From contig JAJECK010000074.1 of assembly GCA_022822085.1 (NCBI GenBank), forward strand, positions 1 through 64,000: 64,000 nucleotides of DNA. Reading direction: 5' to 3'. How positions within the stretch are numbered: the first letter of the stretch is position 1; each line of letters begins with the position of its first letter. The DNA comes from Candidatus Poribacteria bacterium. Lineage in GTDB: Bacteria > Poribacteria > WGA-4E > WGA-3G. Positions 17,102 through 28,777 of this stretch are shown piece by piece. The position numbers and the translations under genes are program-made. The notes below the pieces were generated by a model. It did not search any database. It saw only the letters and a list, made by a program, of their open reading frames with translations, and had not been told where the DNA came from.

Positions 17102-19552
17102 TTATTCAGATTCCGTTTCCGTAATTTTTGCAACATCAACCAGCGTTTCATCGTCTTGTAGAGTCATCATTCTAACTCCTTGCGTTGTACGACCTATCAC
17201 GCGAACGTCACTGACAGCCATGCGTGTAACGTATCCGGTAGAACTAATTAAGACGAGTTCATCAGTATTTGTAACCAGTTTAGCAGAAACAACCGCTCCA
17301 TTACGTGTTGAACGTTTTATGGCAGTCAAACCTACACCACCCCGTTTCTGTGATCTATACGCTGAAAGTCCTGTGCGTTTACCATAACCGTTTTCTGTAA
17401 CAATCAGTAGCGAATCATTTTCATCTGCGGAACACACCATATCTACAACATAATCCTCCTCTCCCAGCTTAATGCCGCGCACCCCGCGCGTCCTCCGTCC
17501 CATACCTCGCACATCAGATTCGCTAAACCGGATAGAATACCCGTTATGGCTAACAAGGATAACCTCATAATTGCCATCCGTAAGTTGTGCACCAATCAAA
17601 AGGTCATCAGGGTCCAAATTAATTGCTATGATCCCGCTTGAGATTGTATTCCGAAATTCACTAAGTGAAGTTTTCTTCACAATTCCCCATTTTGTTGCCA
17701 TTAAAATATAAGTATCATCGGTAAACTCTCGGATTGGTAAAAATGCGGTTATGGTCTCCGATTCACTCAATTGTAGCATATTGACTGCAGCTCTGCCTGC
17801 CGCTGTTCTTGAACCTTCTGGTATCTCAAAAACTTTCAGCACATAACACTTACCCAAACTTGTAAAGAAAAGCAGGGATTGGTGTGCTGTAGCAATAATC
17901 AACTGTTCCAAGAAGTCTCCATCTTTCGGATTACCCCCTTTGATGCCAACTCCACCGCGATTTTGTGTGCGATAGGTATCCATCGGAATACGTTTGAGAT
18001 AACCTGAATGTGTTAATGTTACAACCATCTCCTCATCAGCGATCAGGTCTTCCATCTCAAAACTTTTCACTTCAGAAACGATCTCAGTCCTACGGTCATC
18101 ACCATGCTCCTCTTTTAAACCTGTCAATTCTGTTCGGATGATATCTGTAACAAGATCTTCATTTTCAAGGATAGCTCGGAGTTCAGCAATCGTTTCAAGC
18201 AAATCACTGTATTCATCGTTGATACGTTGCCGTTCCAGTCCAGTCAATTGTCGTAATGTGAGACCTAATACTTCACGCGCTTGAACATCCGTGAGTTCAT
18301 ATTGGGATTGTAATTGATTCAGAGCCTCGTCTGGCGTCTCAGCCGTTTGTACAATTTCAATCACTTCCTCCAAATGCTCAAGAGCAGTTCGGTATCCCTC
18401 TAATATATGTGCCCGTCGCTCACAACGTGCCAAATCAAACTGTGTTCGTCGCCGAATTACCTCCCGCCGATGTGCCAAGTAGTGGAATAAAATCTCTGGT
18501 AGCGACAACACTTTTGGAATTCCATCTACAAGACAGAGCAGAATCGGATGGTAATCGTCCTGCATAGCAGTATGTTTATAGAGTTGATTTAATATGACTT
18601 GCGGCACTTCACCTTGTTTGAGTTCAATAACGATGCGAATATCTTCATCAGATTCGTCTCGGATATTTGAAATCCCAGTAATTGTTTTCCCATTCACCTG
18701 TTGAACGATCTGTTCAATAAGACGATTTTTCTTAATCTGATACGGAATTTCGGTGACGACGATCTGTTCGCGATCTCCCCTCGATTTCTCGTGCGTCATC
18801 GGTTCGATCTCAACTTTAGAACGTATCGTAATACCACCCTTACTTGTCTTACCTCTCGTATACATTTCCTTGATGGCTTGTCTGCCCACAATAATACCAC
18901 CTGTTGGAAAATCTGGACCGGGTATAAATTCAATCAATTCATCAACAGTGGCATCAGGAAAGTCAAGTATGTGTAGGAGAGCATCTACAACTTCATTGAG
19001 ATTATGCGGTGGTATCCGCGTAAGATACCCTACACCGATCCCTGTCGTGCCATTGAGAAGTAAGTTTGGGAGAAGTCCGGGCAACACAGTCGGTTCTTCC
19101 ATTGAATCCTTATAATTCGGCTGAAAGTCCACCGTATCCATGTTGATATCTAAGAGCAAGGTTTCAGCAATTTTTGCAAGTCGACACTCCGTGTAGCGCA
19201 TTGCTCCCGCAGGGTCATCATCAATAGACCCGAAGTTTCCTTGCCCATCAATTAACGGATAACGCGTATTGAACCCTTGTGCAAGTCCTACGAGTGTACC
19301 GTAAATCGGTCCATCACCGTGTGGATGAAAGTTTTTCATCACTTCGCCAACGACCGCAGCGCACTTGTCATAGGGACGATCACTCGTCATGTTTAGTTCT
19401 CCCATAGCATAGATGATGCGTCGTGAACTTGGCTTCAAACCGTCTCGCACATCTGGGAGTGCTCTATTAGTATTGACGCTCATCGCGTAGGTAAGATACG
19501 ATGTTTGCAATTCGCTTTCTATCGGCCGTCTAATAATGTTTTCTTCTTGCAT
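17102..19552 (-). CDS. gyrA: DNA gyrase subunit A
   Basis: An 816-residue type IIA topoisomerase A subunit that cuts and rejoins DNA and wraps it for negative supercoiling. It shows RALPDVRDGLKPSSRRIIYAM near residue 30, the catalytic Tyr120 in AMRYTECRLAK, the SSGIGVGYLT-like TTGIGVGYLT loop, and a C-terminal six-bladed pinwheel with a GyrA-box variant QNRGGVG and a second blade QKRGGVG. The quinolone-pocket residues are unusual: HPHGDGPIYGTL places Gly at the E. coli Ser83 and Asp87 positions. It follows gyrB on the same strand after 206 bp. The Shine-Dalgarno is weak. Confidence 0.96.
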   Translation of the reverse strand: MQEENIIRRPIESELQTSYLTYAMSVNTNRALPDVRDGLKPSSRRIIYAMGELNMTSDRPYDKCAAVVGEVMKNFHPHGDGPIYGTLVGLAQGFNTRYPLIDGQGNFGSIDDDPAGAMRYTECRLAKIAETLLLDINMDTVDFQPNYKDSMEEPTVLPGLLPNLLLNGTTGIGVGYLTRIPPHNLNEVVDALLHILDFPDATVDELIEFIPGPDFPTGGIIVGRQAIKEMYTRGKTSKGGITIRSKVEIEPMTHEKSRGDREQIVVTEIPYQIKKNRLIEQIVQQVNGKTITGISNIRDESDEDIRIVIELKQGEVPQVILNQLYKHTAMQDDYHPILLCLVDGIPKVLSLPEILFHYLAHRREVIRRRTQFDLARCERRAHILEGYRTALEHLEEVIEIVQTAETPDEALNQLQSQYELTDVQAREVLGLTLRQLTGLERQRINDEYSDLLETIAELRAILENEDLVTDIIRTELTGLKEEHGDDRRTEIVSEVKSFEMEDLIADEEMVVTLTHSGYLKRIPMDTYRTQNRGGVGIKGGNPKDGDFLEQLIIATAHQSLLFFTSLGKCYVLKVFEIPEGSRTAAGRAAVNMLQLSESETITAFLPIREFTDDTYILMATKWGIVKKTSLSEFRNTISSGIIAINLDPDDLLIGAQLTDGNYEVILVSHNGYSIRFSESDVRGMGRRTRGVRGIKLGEEDYVVDMVCSADENDSLLIVTENGYGKRTGLSAYRSQKRGGVGLTAIKRSTRNGAVVSAKLVTNTDELVLISSTGYVTRMAVSDVRVIGRTTQGVRMMTLQDDETLVDVAKITETESE

Positions 19553-19758
19553 ATTTCTTTCTTATATTGGTTGCTCTGAAAATTACCTATACACGAGGGA
19601 ATAGTAGGAAAGAACTCCGAAACCAACTATCACTACGTTAAGTCGATATTTTGGAGGTCGCTTCTACAAGTGTAATTTATAATTATTCCATAATTGACCA
19701 TTGATTTTTGGAATATACCAGTGTTGGTATGAATAACGCCTATTTTACCTGTAAAGAG

Positions 19759-22730
<2,972 letters not shown>

Positions 22731-23345
22731 TCACTCTATAAATTCAACATCACTACATTGTGAAATAAAAAGTGATTTTAATGCCTCTCGTAACTCAGCA
22801 TCACTAACCTCCGAAACCGCTGCTTCGATCCGATCCATCAACTCAGGCGATATAGGTTTGGAATTCTTTCGAATGTCTTGATCTGTTTGTTGTTGACTTG
22901 ATTCAGATTTAGTTCCATTTTCACCATTTCTCATCTTAGAAATATGCGGATTCAAGCGAAAATGTATATCTACCACCCTATTTTTACGAATGGGTTTTCG
23001 TCTTTGGTCATTCACACTGTCAAGTTTTTTTTGAAGTTTAGACAAAATTTCAGTTTTCATCACGGATAACTCATTGGCATAAACTTGATGTGCCACCTCA
23101 ACTCGCAAAATGCCATCTGACAACGATACAGGTACACTCTGTTTAGCAATAGCCTCTCCAACAACCGATTCCCATACACTAAATACACTTACTTCATAAA
23201 GTTTGTCATCCCATTTCCGATCACGCACCACTGCTTCGACAACACCTTGCATCTTTACCGTACCACCACGTTGCCTTTGCATGCTTTTCTTCTTTATTCC
23301 TGATTTTGTAGTGTGTGTTCTTCTAAACTTCCGATGTTTCATCAT
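22731..23345 (-). CDS. DciA-like (DUF721) replicative-helicase loader
   Basis: A 204-residue protein with a basic N-terminus and a central DUF721 domain: WESVVGEAIAKQSVPVSLSD, then LRVEVAHQVYANELSVMKTE and ILSKLQKKL. DciA proteins bind DnaB and stand in for DnaC/DnaI in most bacteria. The C-terminal ~70 residues are charged and probably disordered. Its place just downstream of recF in the dnaA-recF-gyrB cluster is the usual location for DUF721 genes. The start is uncertain, since no good ribosome site precedes the first ATG. Confidence 0.8.
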   Translation of the reverse strand: MMKHRKFRRTHTTKSGIKKKSMQRQRGGTVKMQGVVEAVVRDRKWDDKLYEVSVFSVWESVVGEAIAKQSVPVSLSDGILRVEVAHQVYANELSVMKTEILSKLQKKLDSVNDQRRKPIRKNRVVDIHFRLNPHISKMRNGENGTKSESSQQQTDQDIRKNSKPISPELMDRIEAAVSEVSDAELREALKSLFISQCSDVEFIE

Positions 23346-23412
23346 TATTTAAGGTATGTAAAATTTTATACGCATTAGCGTCAATTTATAATATAATTCA
23401 TGTTATGTTGAT

Positions 23413-24561
23413 TTAATCATCATTTACAATAACACCATCCTCAACTATTAATAGATGAACATCGTTCAGCACATCCCCCATTACATCTTTATCAGTTGCT
23501 GTAATCACAGTCTGTGCAGCGATATCTTGGAGATATGCCAATAGGTATGCGCGTCTTTTTACATCTAATTCAGATAAGACATCATCAAGTAGAAAAAGTG
23601 GTGTAACACCGGTCCCCTCACGAATAAATTCTAATTCAGCAAGTTTTAGTGCCAGTGCTATAGTTCTACACTGTCCTTGAGAGGCATAAGTACGTGCTGT
23701 TTCACGCAAACCATTCAAAGTTTCCAAAGTTAATACAAAATCATCCCGGTGCGGCCCAACAAGTGTTACGCCACGCCGCAGTTCATCCCGTCGTGCTTGC
23801 TCTAATGCATCACGAAAATAGTCAGAAAGATTTGTAATATCGGAAAGTTCCATATCAGCTAAACCGAGCCCTGGAACATAATTTAATAATAGTTGTTCGC
23901 GTTCGCCTGTCAATGATAGGTGCGTCCTCTCTACCACACTACTTAATCGCGCTAATGCAGTATGTCTGGCACCAATCAATGCCACCCCAGATTCAAGGAG
24001 AAGCCCATCCCAAATAGAAATCTCACTTACTGCTCCCTTTCCTATACTTAACCTTTTTAGTAAAGCATTCCGATGCTGCAGAATATCACGATACCTTTGA
24101 AGTTCTTCCAGATATTCCCGATTCAGTTGGGATAATAGCAGATCAAGCCAACGTCTGCGGAATGTTGGAGAACCTTTGACAATATCCAAAGATTCTGGTG
24201 AAAAAACAACGACGTTGAACCTGCCAATCCAATCAGAACGTTTTCGTTGCAGCACACCGTCAGTTTTTAGCCGAAATGCTCCTTGCCGAGGTTTAACAGC
24301 ATCAAGCCGTATAAGTGTATCAGGTCGCTTATCATTACGAAAATAACCAATAACAGCAAATCCTTCAGATGTATGACGAATTAATTCAACAGCAGAATTA
24401 GCACGATGCGATTCACCAGTGCAGAGAAAATAGAGAGATTCAAGGAGACTTGTCTTGCCCATCGCATTCTTTCCAACAACCAATGTCACTGGTGAATGAA
24501 ATGTTACATCACATTCTTTATAATTACGAAAATTACGTAAACATAAACGTTCTAAATACAT
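23413..24561 (-). CDS. recF: RecF, DNA replication and repair ATPase
   Basis: An SMC-like ATPase that helps load RecA at gaps. Motifs: N-terminal MYLERLCLRNFRNY, Walker A GKNAMGKTSLLES, the QMVFSPESL-like VVFSPESLDIVKG, the signature ASQGQCRTIALALKLAE, and Walker B PLFLLDDVLSELD. The length of about 382 residues is normal. The open frame begins eight codons earlier at 24585; I use the internal ATG because family members start at MYL, though neither start has a good Shine-Dalgarno. Usually dnaN lies between dnaA and recF; here a probable origin occupies that position. Confidence 0.93.
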   Translation of the reverse strand: MYLERLCLRNFRNYKECDVTFHSPVTLVVGKNAMGKTSLLESLYFLCTGESHRANSAVELIRHTSEGFAVIGYFRNDKRPDTLIRLDAVKPRQGAFRLKTDGVLQRKRSDWIGRFNVVVFSPESLDIVKGSPTFRRRWLDLLLSQLNREYLEELQRYRDILQHRNALLKRLSIGKGAVSEISIWDGLLLESGVALIGARHTALARLSSVVERTHLSLTGEREQLLLNYVPGLGLADMELSDITNLSDYFRDALEQARRDELRRGVTLVGPHRDDFVLTLETLNGLRETARTYASQGQCRTIALALKLAELEFIREGTGVTPLFLLDDVLSELDVKRRAYLLAYLQDIAAQTVITATDKDVMGDVLNDVHLLIVEDGVIVNDD

Positions 24562-24659
24562 CTGAATATTACCAACTTCCATCATTCAGAAAATTTCTTG
24601 ATTATTATATAAAAATAAAAGTATTTCTTGTGATTCTCCAGAGGTGCTAATTATATTAT

Positions 24660-24910
24660 TAAGTACGAATTTAAAATTAAATTGTACTTTAGTAGTAGTA
24701 GTAGTAGTGATAATATGTTAATAACTGCTCTAAATCTTGTTTAGGACAGATTTTATGGGTGATAATAACTTGATAACAAATTTAGGTTTATTAACAATTT
24801 ATCAACAGAACTTTTAAATAGGAAAGTTATTAACAAGTTATTAGCAAAAAATGGGAGTTATTATCAAGTTATTATCAAGTTATTATCATTTTTTGATAAT
24901 AACTCATAGG
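24660..24910. other. oriC: Probable chromosomal origin (oriC) with DnaA-trio-like repeats
   Basis: This AT-rich ~380-bp gap between dnaA and recF has origin-like structure. Six tandem TAG trinucleotides at 24690-24707 match the DnaA-trio type that directs DnaA onto single strands. Nearby are DnaA-box-like 9-mers: TTATCAACA at 24799, TTATTAACA at 24788 and 24827, TTATTAGCA at 24838. Three tandem 11-bp units TTATTATCAAG start at 24858, with inverted copies TGATAATAAC at 24760 and near 24894. No perfect TTATCCACA is present. The origin role is inferred from location and repeats. Confidence 0.65.
24858..24888 (+). repeat. Tandem 11-bp iterons TTATTATCAAG
   Basis: Two full units and a third cut after TTATTATCA, head to tail with no spacer. 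The extended inverse TGATAATAACTTGATAAC lies about 100 bp away at 24760, so the set is arranged as a large inverted repeat. These are candidate binding sites for the divergent DnaA encoded next door. Confidence 0.7.
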
Positions 24911-24942
24911 ATTCGTGTGTAGGTAAGGTTTTCTGACTGAAT

Positions 24943-26280
24943 TTACGTCAATTCATCAATTAATAACTGTATAACTTTTTGAGTTTCATCATCTTCAAGT
25001 AATTCTTCAACTTGTTCGCAAGCATAAGTGATAGTTCTATGGTTTTGTCTATTAAAAGCTTCAGCAATATCTGCCAGAGAGAGTTGTGTCAATTCCCTAC
25101 AGAGATACATTGCAATTTGGCGAGGATAAACAAGAACTTTTGTTCGTTTTGCCGATATTAAATCACCGTTTTTTAATTGAAAATGTTCAGCAACAAGTTT
25201 TTGTATAGTTACCGGTGTAACAGCTCTTCGCCGTGATCTTTCTTTGGTAGGTGTAGAGGTATCGTTTAACACGCTACGGGCAAGGTCAATACTTAACTCT
25301 TCATCAAGAAGGGAAGCTCGTGCTTTTAGACTTACCAATGTCCCTTCCAATTCACGGATATTTGCTGTTACTATTTCTGCTACGTAGTGCAGTACTTCGT
25401 CCGGAATATTATCAAAGCCCTGGTCTTCACATTTTCGCTTTAGAATCATAAGGCGAAGTTCAAAATTCGGTTTATCTATTTCCGCAACCATTCCCCATTC
25501 AAAACGTGAACTAAGTCTTTCTTCAAGGTTCTCAAGCATGCTAGGGGACCGATCGCTCGTCATCACAATCTGGTTTGAGTTCAGATATAAATCGTTAAAA
25601 GTATTAAAGAATTCTTCTTGCGTTCCTTCTTTACGTTGTAAAAATTGAATATCATCAATTAGCAGAAGGTCTGCTTTTCGGTATTTTGAGCGAAATCCTT
25701 GGGCAGAAGTCCGATTCAATATAGAATCAATATATTCATTCATAAATGTTTCAGATGTCACATAAAGAACTTTTCGGTTTGGGCTTTCATGTTGGACACA
25801 ATTACCGATTGCATGAAGAAGATGTGTTTTTCCGAGACCTACACCACCGTATATAAAAAGAGGGTTGTATTCTCCACCTAAATCTTTAGACGCAGCATAG
25901 GCAGTTGCATGACAAATCCGATTGCTCTGACCAACACAAAAATTATCAAAGACATAGTTCGGATTCAAACCGGTAACTTCAGGGGTATTGTCTTCGGAGG
26001 TATGTTCATTTTTTTCAGTTTCCGGGACTTTAGCAAGAGAAGCATCCACAGAAATTTCCAATGCACAGTCAGAACTTATCCGATCTGATAGGACCTTAGT
26101 AATATCACTGAGATATCTATTTTCAAGTTCGTCTTGTGTATAATCAGAAGGAACAGCAACGTTAAAGGATGCCTTATTAAGCGAACGTGGGGAGACTTGG
26201 CGTAAATAAATATCGTTGAAAGCAGATTCACCAAGTGTTTCCAATATTTCTAACCAGAGGGAATCAGGGGTATGTTGCAT
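24943..26280 (-). CDS. dnaA: Chromosomal replication initiator DnaA
   Basis: A 445-residue AAA+ initiator with the usual four domains. Domain I begins LWLEILETLGESAFNDIYL; domain III carries Walker A GGVGLGKTHLLHAIGN, Walker B LLLIDDIQF and sensor SSRFEWGMV; domain IV contains the AKRTKVLVYPRQIAMYLCREL helices. The signature loop, normally GGRDHTTV, reads NRQNHRTI here, changing the Asp and Thr that read DnaA boxes in E. coli. The ATG at 26280 follows GGAACATCC-type sequence with only weak Shine-Dalgarno character. It is the first gene of the replication cluster. Confidence 0.96.
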   Translation of the reverse strand: MQHTPDSLWLEILETLGESAFNDIYLRQVSPRSLNKASFNVAVPSDYTQDELENRYLSDITKVLSDRISSDCALEISVDASLAKVPETEKNEHTSEDNTPEVTGLNPNYVFDNFCVGQSNRICHATAYAASKDLGGEYNPLFIYGGVGLGKTHLLHAIGNCVQHESPNRKVLYVTSETFMNEYIDSILNRTSAQGFRSKYRKADLLLIDDIQFLQRKEGTQEEFFNTFNDLYLNSNQIVMTSDRSPSMLENLEERLSSRFEWGMVAEIDKPNFELRLMILKRKCEDQGFDNIPDEVLHYVAEIVTANIRELEGTLVSLKARASLLDEELSIDLARSVLNDTSTPTKERSRRRAVTPVTIQKLVAEHFQLKNGDLISAKRTKVLVYPRQIAMYLCRELTQLSLADIAEAFNRQNHRTITYACEQVEELLEDDETQKVIQLLIDELT

Positions 26281-26769
26281 GGGATGTTCCTACATATTAA
26301 GGGGCGAAAATTGCTCAAGTTATGTTTATTAATATGTTTAAATTATTGCTACAATAGTATTAATGATGTGGACGTGAATTATAGCACTTTTCAAATTAAA
26401 ATAACAAGTTAAATTAAGGTGATTTTAATCAAATTTTTAACTATTTTTAGTTTAAATAATTGAGAGATTTATATTAAGGACATAGATTATGTAACAAACA
26501 TATTCAGCCAACTTTTGCTGGATAAAATGTCCGAATTTTAGCACAAATATCTAATTACCTTTAGGTATTTATAACGGAAATTTGATGCTAAAGATACTAA
26601 ATTTTTGTTATTCAATTTAACGCGAAAAATTTAAGGATAGAGGGGCGGTGATTTTTCTTAATTTGACAGTTATCGGGTAGAGTGCAGCTACACCTAATTT
26701 GCTGAATGTGATACCTTTTATAGACAAAGAATCAGTATTTTCGGCTATTCAAGCGACTTGACAGATGGC
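26281..26769. other. AT-rich dnaA upstream region
   Basis: About 490 bp of very AT-rich sequence upstream of dnaA, presumably with its promoter. A loose inverted repeat has GGACAT at 26478 and ATGTCC at 26527 as outer arms. No canonical DnaA box or RNA gene was found. Confidence 0.4.
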
Positions 26770-26794
26770 AGCCAGCACGCGAAACGTGCCGGCT
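26770..26794. repeat. GC-rich hairpin at the lipoprotein stop codon
   Basis: A 10-bp stem, AGCCAGCACG with CGTGCCGGCT, around a CGAAA loop; the stem overlaps the stop codon of the adjacent minus-strand gene. On the plus strand CTTTTT follows, but no plus-strand gene precedes it. It could be a dispersed palindromic repeat or a weak bidirectional terminator. Confidence 0.45.
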
Positions 26795-27434
26795 ACTTTT
26801 TGGGTAAATTTAATAGTTTGTAAGGGTCAATTCCTTCAGACATATCAAATACTTTGATACCTTTTGGGATTTTAGGTTCATCTGGACCAAAAGGTTCGCC
26901 AAAATCATCTGGATGTCCACTTATTCCCGAAATACGTCTACCGAAACCAAATCCGAATAGTTCCCAACGCGGTTCCCAGTTGACATACATAATACCTTGA
27001 ATTGTTGGGTGAACCAATCCACTTTCATTTGATATTGACATACCTGTTATACCGCGAACACCCCGCTTCCATAACTCTACCCAAACACGATCCATTAGTT
27101 CAAAGTTGGGGCTGTTTTGACCGGATTGATCAAAAATATTCTGTATAGGAAAATCAGTAGGTATTTCAGGATATGGACCGAACCCAAAAGGTGAAATGCG
27201 TACCTCTTTAACATCAGTCGTTTCTTCTGCTAAGGAAGTGGTGTTTTCGGGGGGAGGGTCGTTCTGGACGTTTTCGGATTTGTCATCTATCGGTTGTTCC
27301 GCATGATGTTTCGTGCTTTCAACAAGTTCCTCAACGATTTTATCAATATCATGTTCTTTCTTTTCAAATCCACAACCGAAGAGAACGACATTAACAATTA
27401 AGAGCAATAATGCCAAATACAAATTTTTACGCAT
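26793..27434 (-). CDS. Lipoprotein with C-terminal GIDPY motif
   Basis: A 213-residue lipoprotein: signal peptide MRKNLYLALLLLIVNVVLFG with lipobox LFGC, then an acidic linker. The C-terminal half (SPFGFGPYPEIP, then MDRVWVELWKRG, ending in GIDPYKLLNLPKK) is paralogous to the protein at 233-1003, where MARVTIKLWNEG and GIDPYEYLNL occupy the same places. No function is known to me. GAGG upstream of the ATG supports the start. A hairpin overlaps its stop codon. Confidence 0.8.
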   Translation of the reverse strand: MRKNLYLALLLLIVNVVLFGCGFEKKEHDIDKIVEELVESTKHHAEQPIDDKSENVQNDPPPENTTSLAEETTDVKEVRISPFGFGPYPEIPTDFPIQNIFDQSGQNSPNFELMDRVWVELWKRGVRGITGMSISNESGLVHPTIQGIMYVNWEPRWELFGFGFGRRISGISGHPDDFGEPFGPDEPKIPKGIKVFDMSEGIDPYKLLNLPKK

Positions 27435-27624
27435 GGGTGGCCTCGTTTAGTAGAGTTATTTGTTTTGAAAGGAGGGTGAGAGCTATAAACGTGAGGTAGA
27501 ACCCACCGACATACTTATTACAGGGACAAGCAAATCTCAGTGTTCTCAAAACCATTCAATTGTTGAGAAACACTCTTGTAGAGGTTAGAAAACTGATTTA
27601 AGAACAGACGCGTTTAATCGCTAT

Positions 27625-27954
27625 TCATTGCAAAGGTGAATAATCTGTCGGTTCAAGAATTTTATTACTCACCACATTGACTAATGGACCACCGACTTCT
27701 GTCAATCGTTTTGCTGCTTGCCATTCAGGATCGGAAATGAACGCATCCCATGCCCGCTGATAGTGTTCTAAATCTTCAAAAGCAAGCAGATAAACCAATT
27801 CCGTTGTGGTCGCCTCACCGATAGCTGTTTCCCAAAAACCGATGACCTTCATATTGTATTTTTCAAATAACGGTAATGTGATATTTGCAAACCGGTCATT
27901 CAGATTTTTCATCTTCCCCGGTACCACTTGATATGTTCGTAATTCGTAAATCAT
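27625..27954 (-). CDS. NIPSNAP-family protein
   Basis: A 109-residue ferredoxin-like-fold protein: MIYELRTYQVVPGKM, LFEKYNMKVIGFWETAIGE, LVYLLAFEDLEHYQRAW and FISDPEWQ are the NIPSNAP pattern. Bacterial members are small cytoplasmic proteins of uncertain function, often beside catabolic genes; here the neighbours are an RraA-like protein and sugar-acid genes. AAGGAA six bases upstream of the ATG fixes the start. Confidence 0.88.
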   Translation of the reverse strand: MIYELRTYQVVPGKMKNLNDRFANITLPLFEKYNMKVIGFWETAIGEATTTELVYLLAFEDLEHYQRAWDAFISDPEWQAAKRLTEVGGPLVNVVSNKILEPTDYSPLQ

Positions 27955-28070
27955 TTATGTTTCCTTAAGTGTAGTAGGCACACTCTACCGAATGCGATCC
28001 GCGCATTCGAGTGTTGATTTGGTGTGCCGTGACAAAACTTTAATAGAAATGTAGTAAATACTCTCCACCG

Positions 28071-28754
28071 TTACAGTATACCATATTTATCGTAGACTTC
28101 ACGAAGCGTTGCTCCTTCACGTAATGCCTCGCGGGTTCGGTTTTCACCACGCACTTTTTCCAGTGCAGCTTCAACCACCGTCTTTTCAATAGACTGTGGG
28201 ATGATGACAACCCCATCTGCATCTCCAAACACGATATCACCAGGATTTACTGTAACGTCACCACATTCTATCGGAACGTTGTAGGCAACAACATCCCCGC
28301 GTCCGTTAGAGTCAACAGGTGATATACCAGTCGTAAATATAGGAAACCGCATCTCCACAATCTTACGAATATCACGGATAAAACCGTCAATAACCGCGCC
28401 GCGGGCCCCACGTACCTGTGCTGCTGTTGAAAGAAGTTCACCCCAAAAGCAGATACGGGTACTCCCGTTTGTTGAGCAGATGAGAACATCGTCCTGTTTT
28501 AGACTGTCCACTGCCGCAATTTCCTGTTGATACGGTTCATCAGGTATTTCATAGACATCAAGACACAGCACAGGCATTGCACGGCCGACGACAATCGTCT
28601 CTGGAAGTAGCGGACGAATAGTGTGTTTCAGTGCCTGCTCACGGAAACCTGCAGCATCAAGGGCATCCGAAATCACAGCAGCATATAGCTGCTCTTCCAT
28701 CATATCAAAAAGTTCCGTATCGTTTTCCCATTCTTGAGTTTCTTCGTTTTCCAT
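28071..28754 (-). CDS. RraA/HMG-CHA aldolase-family protein
   Basis: A 227-residue protein of the RraA family (often misnamed demethylmenaquinone methyltransferase). It shows CFWGELLSTAA, GARGAVIDGFIRDI, FTTGISPVDSNGRGD and GDIVFGDADGVVIIP, including the Gly-rich and Arg-Asp residues that bind metal and oxyanion in the aldolase members. Some members cleave 2-keto acids such as HMG, others inhibit RNase E. Its placement 23 bp after purE and near a YjhG-type dehydratase suggests a 2-keto-acid aldolase, which is an inference. Confidence 0.85.
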   Translation of the reverse strand: MENEETQEWENDTELFDMMEEQLYAAVISDALDAAGFREQALKHTIRPLLPETIVVGRAMPVLCLDVYEIPDEPYQQEIAAVDSLKQDDVLICSTNGSTRICFWGELLSTAAQVRGARGAVIDGFIRDIRKIVEMRFPIFTTGISPVDSNGRGDVVAYNVPIECGDVTVNPGDIVFGDADGVVIIPQSIEKTVVEAALEKVRGENRTREALREGATLREVYDKYGIL

Positions 28755-28777
28755 AAAGATTTTCCTACATTACAAGA

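Noticed and set aside
24858..24888. Possible CRISPR array
   Set aside because: The repeats are 11 bp, abut without spacers and lie in the origin region.
26770..26800. Plus-strand terminator
   Set aside because: The hairpin is followed by T's on the plus strand, but no plus-strand gene precedes it; kept only as a palindromic repeat.
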